NCBI GenBank assembly: GCA_039024315.1
Contig: JBCCQN010000121.1
Location: forward strand, 1-24,858
Direction of reading: 5' to 3'
Origin: JBCAWW01 sp039024315
GTDB taxonomy: Bacteria > Bacteroidota > Bacteroidia > J057
Length of the DNA: 24,858 nucleotides
Below, one piece after another: positions 7,039 to 14,094 of this stretch; position 1 is the stretch's first letter, and each line of letters opens with the position of its first letter. A program made the position numbers and the translations under genes. Under the pieces are notes generated by a model that was not told where the DNA came from, ran no database searches, and saw only the letters and a list, made by a program, of their open reading frames with translations.

Positions 7039-8532
7039 TCAAAATTGACACTTGATAAATCTCGCTTTTGTCCACTCCATACCAAGAAATACGGCAGTTT
7101 GTCCCTCATATGCTCCTTTGATAAAAGGCCAGAAACCTACTCCCAATTCACTGTTTTCAATAAGCGTATACTCGGATTGATTACCATTCCAATCTATTTG
7201 GACATGCTTGATTTGAGTGCCTTTTTTGATGGAGGGGCTACTTAGCGGCAAAGGCTGAGGATCAGGAAAATTTTGCCCTTGGCTTGAAGGCGACTGGTGA
7301 TAAAAAAAGTTGATATGATCTTCGCTCACCAAAAAGGGTAAAGGCCTAGTCCCTGCTGATTGTGGGATGGTTTTACGCCAAATAAGCTCACCACTCCAGG
7401 AGGCGCAAAGTAAATAAGCGTCCCTAAACAAAGGGGAACCAGCCGTTGCTCCTTGGCCTAAAGCCGGATCCGCTCGTTGTAAAAGCAGATAAGCGTCCTG
7501 CTCTATTGGGGCGCGGATGAACTTGATTTTCAGGTCTTTGACTTTTCCTTCCCGTTCTTTTGTCAGCGTTTGGAAATGGAAGGGGATAAAGCTCCTCGCG
7601 AGCCTGCTGCCATCGACCAAAGAGTATTTGGTCATAAAAAATCCTTTAGAAGTTTCAAGATTGCTACCTGTAATACCCACACAGATGAGGGTTTGACCTG
7701 AGTCCGTAAAAGCGTAATGATGCTCAATGATGTAAGCATTTTCCTCACTGATCCAGTGCTTGGCGAGCAATTTACCCTCAGCAATAATGACAAACTTCTT
7801 GGCCTGCCCCTTTTGATAGCCCAAGGGCTTAGTCAAAGTAGGAGGATTGCTACAAACCACATGACCAGCATTGCTCAGGATAGGATCAAGGTAGTGCTTA
7901 AATGGGTCGGTCTCTTCAGCTGTGTATTGCCAAAGCGGGTTTAGCGCTTCATCCATCACAGAGAAGTCATAATAGCGCATCTGGTGCTTGCTACCTTGGT
8001 CTCCACTTTCCATGTTAGTCATGATCAAAAGCTTTTCCAAGTTAGGCGAGGGTGCAAAGACAAATTTGGTCTTGACCATGAAGGGAAGGTTTGCATAAGT
8101 TTTGATCGGCCTTAATTCTCCACGCAGTTTCATTTGTGATAGGTCGATCTCTTGGGCTAGTAATTGAGTGGATCGGGTCTTAGTATCTAGATAAGAAAGG
8201 ATGATATAGGTAGCTTTGGCCAAGCGGATAATCTTTCGGAACCTATGTCTTTTGCCGACCGCAAGGGGAATATATGCTTGCTCTAAAAACTGCATATTCT
8301 CGTCAAAGACAATGAAATCTAGCCCATAAGTCTTTTTTGACTTGACCAATGCTGGTATCGCAGCGTAGATATTTCCCTCTTGCAAAAGCAAAATCTTTCG
8401 ATTCAGCAAATTCCACTTCTGGTATTGGGCCTCGCTATAAACGGGGCCGACTTGGACTTTGAATGGTTCTTGAGCCTTGCCCGCAAAGCTTAGTAAGAAG
8501 AGAAGGATTAGAAATAGGGATCGTTTAAGCAT
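7039..8532 (-). CDS. Secreted paralogue 4 of the array (unknown function)
   Basis: A 497-residue exported protein; signal peptide MLKRSLFLILLFLLSFAGKAQ. It aligns along its length with the next gene upstream (8626-10113): both mature parts begin V(/L)GP(V/I)Y..AQY..WNL..RK, then share YGLDF(or WGLDF)..VFD and F(I)PL stretches and end ...ARFIK. A motif near residue 375 (DAYLLCASWSGELIWRKTIPQS) matches GDVIVTSLNEEGEVEW in paralogue 2. Repeated 'strand, DG/NG turn, strand with Trp' units suggest a beta-propeller, an inference from pattern only. No lipobox or T9SS domain is visible. Last gene of the minus-strand array. Confidence 0.75.
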   Translation of the reverse strand: MLKRSLFLILLFLLSFAGKAQEPFKVQVGPVYSEAQYQKWNLLNRKILLLQEGNIYAAIPALVKSKKTYGLDFIVFDENMQFLEQAYIPLAVGKRHRFRKIIRLAKATYIILSYLDTKTRSTQLLAQEIDLSQMKLRGELRPIKTYANLPFMVKTKFVFAPSPNLEKLLIMTNMESGDQGSKHQMRYYDFSVMDEALNPLWQYTAEETDPFKHYLDPILSNAGHVVCSNPPTLTKPLGYQKGQAKKFVIIAEGKLLAKHWISEENAYIIEHHYAFTDSGQTLICVGITGSNLETSKGFFMTKYSLVDGSRLARSFIPFHFQTLTKEREGKVKDLKIKFIRAPIEQDAYLLLQRADPALGQGATAGSPLFRDAYLLCASWSGELIWRKTIPQSAGTRPLPFLVSEDHINFFYHQSPSSQGQNFPDPQPLPLSSPSIKKGTQIKHVQIDWNGNQSEYTLIENSELGVGFWPFIKGAYEGQTAVFLGMEWTKARFIKCQF

Positions 8533-8556
8533 TGATTTGACGATGTGTGATGTTTT

Positions 8557-8607
8557 CTGCTGCGCAGAACGCTCAATTTGACCTGCTTCTAGTGTTCTGC
8601 GAAGCAG
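8557..8607. repeat. Family A (REP-like) convergent pair 3 (short form)
   Basis: Left arm 8557-8572 is CTGC-TGC-GCAG-AACGC; right arm 8592-8607 is GTGTT-CTGC-GAA-GCAG. The spacer is only 19 bases. It sits between two array genes, 24 bases upstream of one start codon and 18 bases after the other gene's stop. Confidence 0.82.
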
Positions 8608-8625
8608 GGCTAGATGAACTTGTGT

Positions 8626-10113
8626 TCATTCATATGTCAATTTGATAAAACGAGCATTTTTTCCGGAGAAACCGAGGTATAGATATACGTTTCCCTCCAA
8701 GCTACCTAAGATATAGGGCCATATGCCATAGCTGACAGCACCGTCTCCTTCTAAAGGACGTTCCTTTATATTGCCGCGCCAATCGATTTGGACTTGTTGA
8801 ATATGAATGTCTGACTTGAATGAAGAACTTGACAATGGTAAAGGCTGCGGGAGGGCCTCTGGATCAGTCCCCTGATGATAGAAAAAATCGAGACAATCCC
8901 TTTTCAGATGAAAAGCTAATGGGCTAAAGCTCTGAGATTGAGGAATCTGTTTTGCCCACTGGATCTCTCCATTTGCCTGAGTAGAGATTAAGTAATAGTC
9001 TCCGTAAACTGGTAGCTTGGAAATAATTTCGCCTTTTGTGTATGGACCTACGGCTTGCATCAATATTAAAAAGCCTTTATTCGCATTTTCCATCAGGAGT
9101 CGGACTTCTAAATCTCTCAGTGTGCCGTTGCGCGAATCGGTCAGCAGGTGGAAGTCAATAGGGAAAATATTGCTTGATAGCATTTTGCCATCTTTCAAAG
9201 AATATTTGTTGATAAAATACCCTTTGGACAGATTGGGATTAATCCCTACTACTCCTGAGCAAGTGATAGTCGCCTCTTTATCAGAGAGTAGAAAAATCTG
9301 ATCTATGATAAGCGCATTCTCCTGATAAATCCAATTGGTGGCGATAACTTTACCCTCCGCGATTATTTCTAAACGCCCTGTTTGACCTTGATAAGGGGCA
9401 AAGGGGCGATCCTTGGATTCTTGTCTAGCCCAAACAGCAACGCCTTCATTACTGATAGCGGGGGTATCAAAATGAAAATACTTCACTTTTGGGTCAATTT
9501 CAGGTTCGTATTCCCAAAGCGGTTTTAGGTTATTATCAAGTGCGATCAGTTTGAATGCTTGGACTTGGCGTTTAGCTTCCTCACCTCTTTGCCGCTGAGA
9601 CATAATAAGAAGCTTAGTCTGATTGGGTGAAGTTTTGAAGGAAAGACTAGATTGAGTCGCATGAGGGAGATGCGGAATGATACCAAGTGAGATCATCGCT
9701 CCTTTGGGCTTCATTTGTGCGAAGTCAAAGCATTGCGCCCATAGAGTGATATCTCTTGATTTAGGATCAGTCGCAGACAAGAGAATATAAGTTTCGTCCT
9801 GAAAATCTAGGAATTGCAGCACCTTAAACCTCTTTGCTCCCTCAAGAGGAATAAAAGTTTGGGCTTGGAAGTTCATCTCCTTATCGAAAACAAGGAAGTC
9901 TAGGCCCCAAATCTTTTTTTGCTTTACTGATTGGGGTAACAAAGCATAGATCTTTCCCTGCTGAAGACTTAGGAGTTTCCGAGCGGCTAAATTCCAGCTT
10001 TTGTACTGAGCATCTGTATAGATGGGACCTAGCTGAGCTTTAGGCTGGGATTGCCCCCAAATGTCGAGGCTGTTACACAGCAATAAGCCCAAGAGGATGT
10101 ATCGGTACAACAT
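8626..10113 (-). CDS. Secreted paralogue 3 of the array (unknown function)
   Basis: A 495-residue exported protein, closest in the window to the 7039-8532 product. I start it at the ATG at 10113, which gives the signal peptide MLYRYILLGLLLCNSLDIWGQ. The frame stays open to a TTG at 10161, but those 16 codons read through a family A repeat and would bury the signal peptide. Shared landmarks are LGPIYTDAQYKSWNL, WGLDFLVFD, a YYLISTQANGEIQWAKQIPQS unit around residue 370, and the C-terminal ARFIKLTYE. Function is unknown; a propeller-like surface or periplasmic protein is an inference. The identical TCAATG context at the starts of this gene and of 7039-8532 supports both starts. Confidence 0.75.
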   Translation of the reverse strand: MLYRYILLGLLLCNSLDIWGQSQPKAQLGPIYTDAQYKSWNLAARKLLSLQQGKIYALLPQSVKQKKIWGLDFLVFDKEMNFQAQTFIPLEGAKRFKVLQFLDFQDETYILLSATDPKSRDITLWAQCFDFAQMKPKGAMISLGIIPHLPHATQSSLSFKTSPNQTKLLIMSQRQRGEEAKRQVQAFKLIALDNNLKPLWEYEPEIDPKVKYFHFDTPAISNEGVAVWARQESKDRPFAPYQGQTGRLEIIAEGKVIATNWIYQENALIIDQIFLLSDKEATITCSGVVGINPNLSKGYFINKYSLKDGKMLSSNIFPIDFHLLTDSRNGTLRDLEVRLLMENANKGFLILMQAVGPYTKGEIISKLPVYGDYYLISTQANGEIQWAKQIPQSQSFSPLAFHLKRDCLDFFYHQGTDPEALPQPLPLSSSSFKSDIHIQQVQIDWRGNIKERPLEGDGAVSYGIWPYILGSLEGNVYLYLGFSGKNARFIKLTYE

Positions 10114-10135
10114 TGATTGACTATTTTTTTGATGC

Positions 10136-10184
10136 CTGCTTCGCAGAACGCTCATTTTCAAAATTCCCCCGTTCTGTGCAGCAG
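10136..10184. repeat. Family A (REP-like) convergent pair 4 (short form)
   Basis: Left arm 10136-10151 is CTGC-TTC-GCAG-AACGC; right arm 10169-10184 is CCGTT-CTGT-GCA-GCAG, with a G-T wobble in the right stem. The right arm ends 2 bases from the stop of the gene at 10187-11722. Confidence 0.78.
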
Positions 10185-10186
10185 GC

Positions 10187-11722
10187 CTAAAAATTAATCT
10201 TAGTTAGGTATAATTTCCGTTCTTTAACGCCCATAAGTACGAGCCGATTTTTGTCTATCAACCACTTATTAAAAACATCCACGGTATAGCCTTCTTGGTC
10301 CGCTGGAATTAAGCTTGCTTCCGTCCGCTTTCCACTAGGACTTAGGCCAACGATCTTTACATCTAATTCCCTCTCACCTGTGGCCGCCCTTTTCCTTTCT
10401 GGAAGCAGTCTAAGGACATAATTAGGTTCATTATAGACAAACCAAAGCCGATCCTCTTGAAGAAAAAAAGCATAATTGGCCTCTACTGCGGGTTGGAAGA
10501 CGGCAAAATCCGGTATCTCTATGCGTTCACACCACTCCACTTCACCTTCTTCATTTAGGCTAGTAACAATGACATCTCCATATCGATAGTAAGAGGAGTA
10601 GAGGTCTTGGAAATTATTGATTAATATCCATCCGCCGTCAGGCCTTAAAATGATCCGTTTTGTGGCGATTGATTTTATTTCCTTTTTGGTGAGGTCTTTG
10701 ATCACAGCCCATTTGGGTTCTAATTCATTTTCCTTGAAATCAATATACTTTGATTGGGGCTCTTTCGAAGCTTCAGGCGAGAAGACTAACTTGACAATTC
10801 CTTCTAGCGAATTGTCCTTTCCTCCATACAAACCTGCACAGTGGAGCTCGCCATTGGGTGCTAGGCTCGTCGCAAACCATGGGATGTATCTATTCCTTCT
10901 GGAAAAAGAGTATTGCTGAATCCTTTGCCCCTGATCCGTCAACACCCAAAGGTGAATACTGAGCTTTCGCTCTTTCTGAGGTGTTTGCTCAGGGCTAGTT
11001 GAAAATTTGTGAAACTGCAGGATCACGTCATCATTACGATCAATGGAGACTTCCATCACCTCTTTATCAATGAAGGTCCCATCTGCCACTTCATAAGCTA
11101 CCTTCTTGTTCCATAATGGATTCATTTTACTGTTATAAGCCCAAAAATGGAAATCTGAGTCATCTTTTGTATAACCACTTCGATAAACTGAAATCAAGAT
11201 CTTGGATCCATCAGGGCTAGTATTTACTTGCCAAAAGTCGGAAAACATTTTGTCGGATAGCGTATAGGAAAATAACTCAGTCTGCTTTACAACTTTCCCT
11301 AAGTCGGTGCTTTCAATTTCACTTAGTATGATGATTTTGCGATTCTTTTTGTGATCGTAAACAGCGCCAAATACAAAAATCCGATTACCCTGGGTTAGAA
11401 TACTTTTAAAGGTCTGGTTTTTAAATCCATATCTAATGACCACTTTCTCCTTTGCAGCTAGCTTTAATTCGTCATCATACCGATAGAGAATCAAAGCTAT
11501 GGACTGATCGCTTTGATTTACATAGGTGAGGTATCCATTGTCGAGAAAACCAGCCATAGTATGTTGCAGGTAGGGACAGAGATGTGCATCGGGTATGCCT
11601 GGTCCCAAAGATTTTGCCTGACCACTTACTGGTCCTTGCTCGATAAAAGGTAGGCTTTTTTGGGCCCAAGCAGGTAGGAAGCCGCTGCAAAGCAAGGATA
11701 GAATTATATAGTATACTCTCAT
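10187..11722 (-). CDS. Secreted paralogue 2 of the array (unknown function)
   Basis: A 511-residue exported protein. The ATG at 11722 gives a good signal peptide (MRVYYIILSLLCSGFLPAWAQ); a longer TTG frame to 11785 only translates a family A repeat. It resembles the gene at 12080-13561 most: both carry ILRPDGG(or ILRSDGG), then a Tyr-rich stretch, then GDVIVTSLNEEGEVEW (or EDVILTSVAADGSIEW). The regular 'strand, turn, Trp' pattern suggests a beta-propeller. No lipobox or T9SS domain is visible. The C-terminus KLYLTKINF resembles the ends of paralogues 3 and 4. Role unknown. Confidence 0.75.
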   Translation of the reverse strand: MRVYYIILSLLCSGFLPAWAQKSLPFIEQGPVSGQAKSLGPGIPDAHLCPYLQHTMAGFLDNGYLTYVNQSDQSIALILYRYDDELKLAAKEKVVIRYGFKNQTFKSILTQGNRIFVFGAVYDHKKNRKIIILSEIESTDLGKVVKQTELFSYTLSDKMFSDFWQVNTSPDGSKILISVYRSGYTKDDSDFHFWAYNSKMNPLWNKKVAYEVADGTFIDKEVMEVSIDRNDDVILQFHKFSTSPEQTPQKERKLSIHLWVLTDQGQRIQQYSFSRRNRYIPWFATSLAPNGELHCAGLYGGKDNSLEGIVKLVFSPEASKEPQSKYIDFKENELEPKWAVIKDLTKKEIKSIATKRIILRPDGGWILINNFQDLYSSYYRYGDVIVTSLNEEGEVEWCERIEIPDFAVFQPAVEANYAFFLQEDRLWFVYNEPNYVLRLLPERKRAATGERELDVKIVGLSPSGKRTEASLIPADQEGYTVDVFNKWLIDKNRLVLMGVKERKLYLTKINF

Positions 11723-11736
11723 TTTTTTGTTAATAG

Positions 11737-11852
11737 CTGCTTCGCAGAACGAGAGAACTTCGAATGCAGAATATCCAACGCCCAATTTCGAACTACTTCA
11801 GCTTTCGACATTCGATATTCATCATTCCCAAACCCCCCGTTCTGCGAAGCAG
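11737..11852. repeat. Family A (REP-like) convergent pair 5 with a nested inverted repeat
   Basis: Left arm 11737-11752 is CTGC-TTC-GCAG-AACGA; right arm 11837-11852 is CCGTT-CTGC-GAA-GCAG. The right arm ends 2 bases from the stop of the small gene. Inside lies a second inverted repeat, TCGAATGCAGAA (11760-11771) against TTCGACATTCGA (11804-11815), 10 of 12 positions matching. Confidence 0.8.
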
Positions 11853-11854
11853 GA

Positions 11855-12028
11855 CTAAAATTGAATCTCTACCGGCTTAATTTCCCCGACCAATAGATTG
11901 ACGATTTGGAAGGCTTTGTTGTATTTGGCGATTTTGTTGCCGAATGAAATGCTTGGTTTGGACCCTTGGCCCATAATAGTACTGGGCGCTATACACAGTA
12001 GCGCTCCTAGAAGACCGAATGTTTTCAT
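11855..12028 (-). CDS. Small secreted peptide, 57 residues (hypothetical)
   Basis: From the ATG at 12028 it encodes 57 residues: a convincing signal peptide (MKTFGLLGALLCIAPSTIMG-Q) and a mature part of about 36 residues ending in VGEIKPVEIQF. A TTG 18 bases upstream would lengthen it by 6 residues; I prefer the ATG. It lies between two array genes on the same strand, 51 bases after the stop of 12080-13561, so it is probably co-transcribed. It may be a genuine small secreted protein or the decayed remnant of another paralogue; nothing in it matches the large paralogues clearly. Confidence 0.5.
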   Translation of the reverse strand: MKTFGLLGALLCIAPSTIMGQGSKPSISFGNKIAKYNKAFQIVNLLVGEIKPVEIQF

Positions 12029-12079
12029 TAGAAAATATGTTTTCAAATATTGGTTGCTGGTCCCAATATAGGAAAATAA

Positions 12080-13561
12080 TTATTCCAATCGCACGCGCAC
12101 TACGCTGAGCGTGCGCCCTCGGCTTTGCATATAAACCATCAGGGCTTCATCATTGCTGACTTGCTCGCAGTAGCGAGGATAAAATTGATTGCCAAAACGA
12201 TAGTCTGGCAATAGCGGCTTACGATCGCTCACTTTACCGTCAATATCGACGGTATTGTAATAGATGTTGATGCCCTGGCGTTGGGGGTTATACTCGTAAA
12301 AAATATGGGAACCCGCGGCGCTAATCGCATTGAAAAATGAGAGATTGGCGGGGTTTTCGGAGACTTGATTTTTGTCAACTATGGCGTGCCATTCGATGCT
12401 ACCGTCAGCGGCTACCGAAGTCAAAATCACGTCCTCATAGTGATATTGCTCGCGGTCGATCCAATGGCCATACATATCTCGATAAGAGACATAGGTGATA
12501 TAAAATTTTTCTGCCGTTAGCAAAACGCCTCCATCTGAGCGTAAGATAATACCATCGGTAGGATCGAGGTAGAAGTTGCGTAATTCCGAGCCGCGATTGA
12601 TCTGACCACGAGAGAGATAGTATTGCAAAAACTCCGCGTCAAAGGCTTCTGCACTGGTGAGGAGGAGTTCCCCGAAGGGACTAATCTTCTGCAAAACCGT
12701 ACCGGCTATGCGGTCAGTACTGCGATTGGAATAAAAGCCTGCAACGTAGATATTCTCGTCGCGGTCAAGACGAAAGGCCAAATCGGTGATATAGCGATCA
12801 TCCAGATTGATTTGAAACTCATTGACTTCCTCGGTTTCAAGATCGTGCCGAAAAATCGTATAAGTAAAGTCATCCGCCTCTCTCACGCGCGTGTTGAGAT
12901 AAAATTTTCCTAGTACGAAGATGTTGCCTCGATTACTGATGCGCAGGCTGCGAACGCTAAATCGATTATCCGGATACTTGAGATTGAGCTCGCCGTTTTG
13001 TACATAATCGCCTTCATCGTCAAAGATATAGTAGAGCAACTGTTCGTTTTCACGACGATTTTGCAGGTTTTTGAAGCAAAGTAGCTTCTTCTTATTGGGA
13101 CTCAGGACAAACTGTAGCCCTACTTTCTGCTCTTTGGCATCAGGATAGACAGAGAGCAATTCTTTTTCGGCCAAGGCCTCGCCCTCAGCACTATATGAGT
13201 AGTAATAAGACTTGATGAGGCCATCTTTGGGATTCGTTTCGGAGACAAAAATCAAGGTATAGCCTCCTACTACGGCCATAAAGTCAATGGTCTTTCGGCC
13301 GTTTTGATCTAATACTTTGATCGTCCAATCTTCCCGTAGGTCTGCACCATATTTAACTAAGCTGTAAGAGCGGCTAGAGCTTATGCTAGAAGGGCCAAAA
13401 GTCACTAGTCCCCCATCGGCAGAAGAATATTCGTAAAACTCAGGTTTGGGGTCGCGCCGACCAAGGTCTAGCCTAGCTACGATTTCCTGCGCCTCAAGGG
13501 CCGTGCTAAGTAGGAAAATGAATCCCCAGAGTAAAAAACGTTTATAATTATATTTCTTCAT
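12080..13561 (-). CDS. Secreted paralogue 1 of the array (unknown function)
   Basis: A 493-residue exported protein with signal peptide MKKYNYKRFLLWGFIFLLST...EAQ. The mature part alternates beta-strands with Asp/Gly turns and contains units such as LDRDENIYVAGFYSN, ILRSDGGVLLTAEKFY and EDVILTSVAADGSIEW, the latter two shared with the 10187-11722 product. A propeller-like fold is inferred. No enzyme motif, lipobox or T9SS domain was found. Its ATG overlaps the end of the preceding 2-TM gene by 14 bases, which suggests translational coupling. Confidence 0.75.
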   Translation of the reverse strand: MKKYNYKRFLLWGFIFLLSTALEAQEIVARLDLGRRDPKPEFYEYSSADGGLVTFGPSSISSSRSYSLVKYGADLREDWTIKVLDQNGRKTIDFMAVVGGYTLIFVSETNPKDGLIKSYYYSYSAEGEALAEKELLSVYPDAKEQKVGLQFVLSPNKKKLLCFKNLQNRRENEQLLYYIFDDEGDYVQNGELNLKYPDNRFSVRSLRISNRGNIFVLGKFYLNTRVREADDFTYTIFRHDLETEEVNEFQINLDDRYITDLAFRLDRDENIYVAGFYSNRSTDRIAGTVLQKISPFGELLLTSAEAFDAEFLQYYLSRGQINRGSELRNFYLDPTDGIILRSDGGVLLTAEKFYITYVSYRDMYGHWIDREQYHYEDVILTSVAADGSIEWHAIVDKNQVSENPANLSFFNAISAAGSHIFYEYNPQRQGINIYYNTVDIDGKVSDRKPLLPDYRFGNQFYPRYCEQVSNDEALMVYMQSRGRTLSVVRVRLE

Positions 13562-13793
13562 CCTGACCCTTTATGCTTTTATACGAGCGAAACAGTCGAT
13601 AGATACCGTAAGCGATCAACAAGCCCCCCATCAAATAGTTAAAAACCGTAGGATGATCTTTAAGCCAATTCCATTCAATATCAAACCAAGCGGGTGGAGA
13701 AGGCGGTAAAATTTGTTTGATCGCGATCAACAAACCACAGGCAATGTAAAACAAACTCATCGCGAACCAAGCGTATCCAATCGTTTTTTGCAT
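13548..13793 (-). CDS. Small membrane protein, 2 TM helices
   Basis: 81 residues from the ATG at 13793 (a TTG two codons earlier is less likely). There are hydrophobic helices at about residues 6-26 and 53-69, separated by a Pro- and Trp-rich loop (PPSPPAWFDIEWNWLKDHP); the tail is charged. Family not recognised. It is first in the minus-strand cluster and its last 14 bases overlap the start of the secreted paralogue at 13561, so the two are surely co-transcribed; it may help with export or anchoring, which is only a guess. Confidence 0.7.
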   Translation of the reverse strand: MQKTIGYAWFAMSLFYIACGLLIAIKQILPPSPPAWFDIEWNWLKDHPTVFNYLMGGLLIAYGIYRLFRSYKSIKGQDEEI

Positions 13794-13829
13794 ATACAAG
13801 AAGCTTTAGCAGTAGGATGCAATATTGGC

Positions 13830-13837
13830 CAAATTTA
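13830..13837 (-). promoter_or_regulatory. Putative -7 box for the secreted-paralogue cluster
   Basis: On the minus strand this reads TAAATTTG, matching TAnnTTTG, 37 bases before the ATG at 13793. A TTTG lies upstream, but at a spacing of about 25 bases rather than about 20, so support is partial. Confidence 0.35.
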
Positions 13838-13984
13838 CACACGAATGATCGGCTACTTGGCACAAAAACACATTTTTTCCTTCTTAGTCAGCAATTTAGA
13901 ACAATCTTTGCGTTAAATCTGCTATATTGATTACTTATCCAATCTAACCCGACACCTAGAAATTCCGTTTCTATGATTTAAAGC

Positions 13985-14085
13985 TCTACTTGATTTTAGT
14001 AGTGAGTATAAGGTAAGGAGTATTAAGACCGTATTCATGTACTCCCATTTTTGTCTTTATACTTAATACTATCTACTTCATACTG
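13985..14085. repeat. Family B MITE-like element, copy 2 (degenerate)
   Basis: The segment GAGTATTAAGACC (14019-14031) matches the left arm of the other copies. GTCTTTATACTTAATACTAT and the following CTACTTCATACT match the right arm. The left terminus is poorly preserved. It ends about 10 bases before the start codon of the caspase-like gene. Confidence 0.55.
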
Positions 14086-14094
14086 AAAAACGCT

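Larger units (their letters stand above)
13794..14094. other. Divergent intergenic region
   Basis: About 300 bases between divergent transcripts. It contains a putative -7 box for the minus-strand cluster and family B copy 2. No coding region was accepted, and no clear promoter is visible for the plus-strand gene outside or inside the B element. Confidence 0.55.

Noticed and set aside
6865..7245. Plus-strand open frame of 126 codons
   Set aside because: It runs through a family A pair and then antisense into the 3' part of a well-supported minus-strand gene; its composition is not protein-like.
10114..10161. N-terminal extension of the 8626-10113 gene from a TTG
   Set aside because: The extra codons only translate a family A repeat and would push the signal peptide inward. 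The ATG at 10113 matches the context of the paralogue's start.
11723..11785. N-terminal extension of the 10187-11722 gene from a TTG
   Set aside because: Same reason: it reads through a repeat arm (LSFCEAA) and hides a clear signal peptide starting at 11722.
6894..12046. Family A pairs as integron attC sites, since genes end next to them
   Set aside because: The pairs lack the GTTRRRY/RYYYAAC core, genes occur on both strands with housekeeping functions between them, and no integrase is present.
7039..13561. T9SS sorting domains in the secreted paralogues
   Set aside because: No FPNP...G-(V/I)-Y-hydrophobic-Lys-Lys type C-terminal domain is seen; they end in short strand-like tails.
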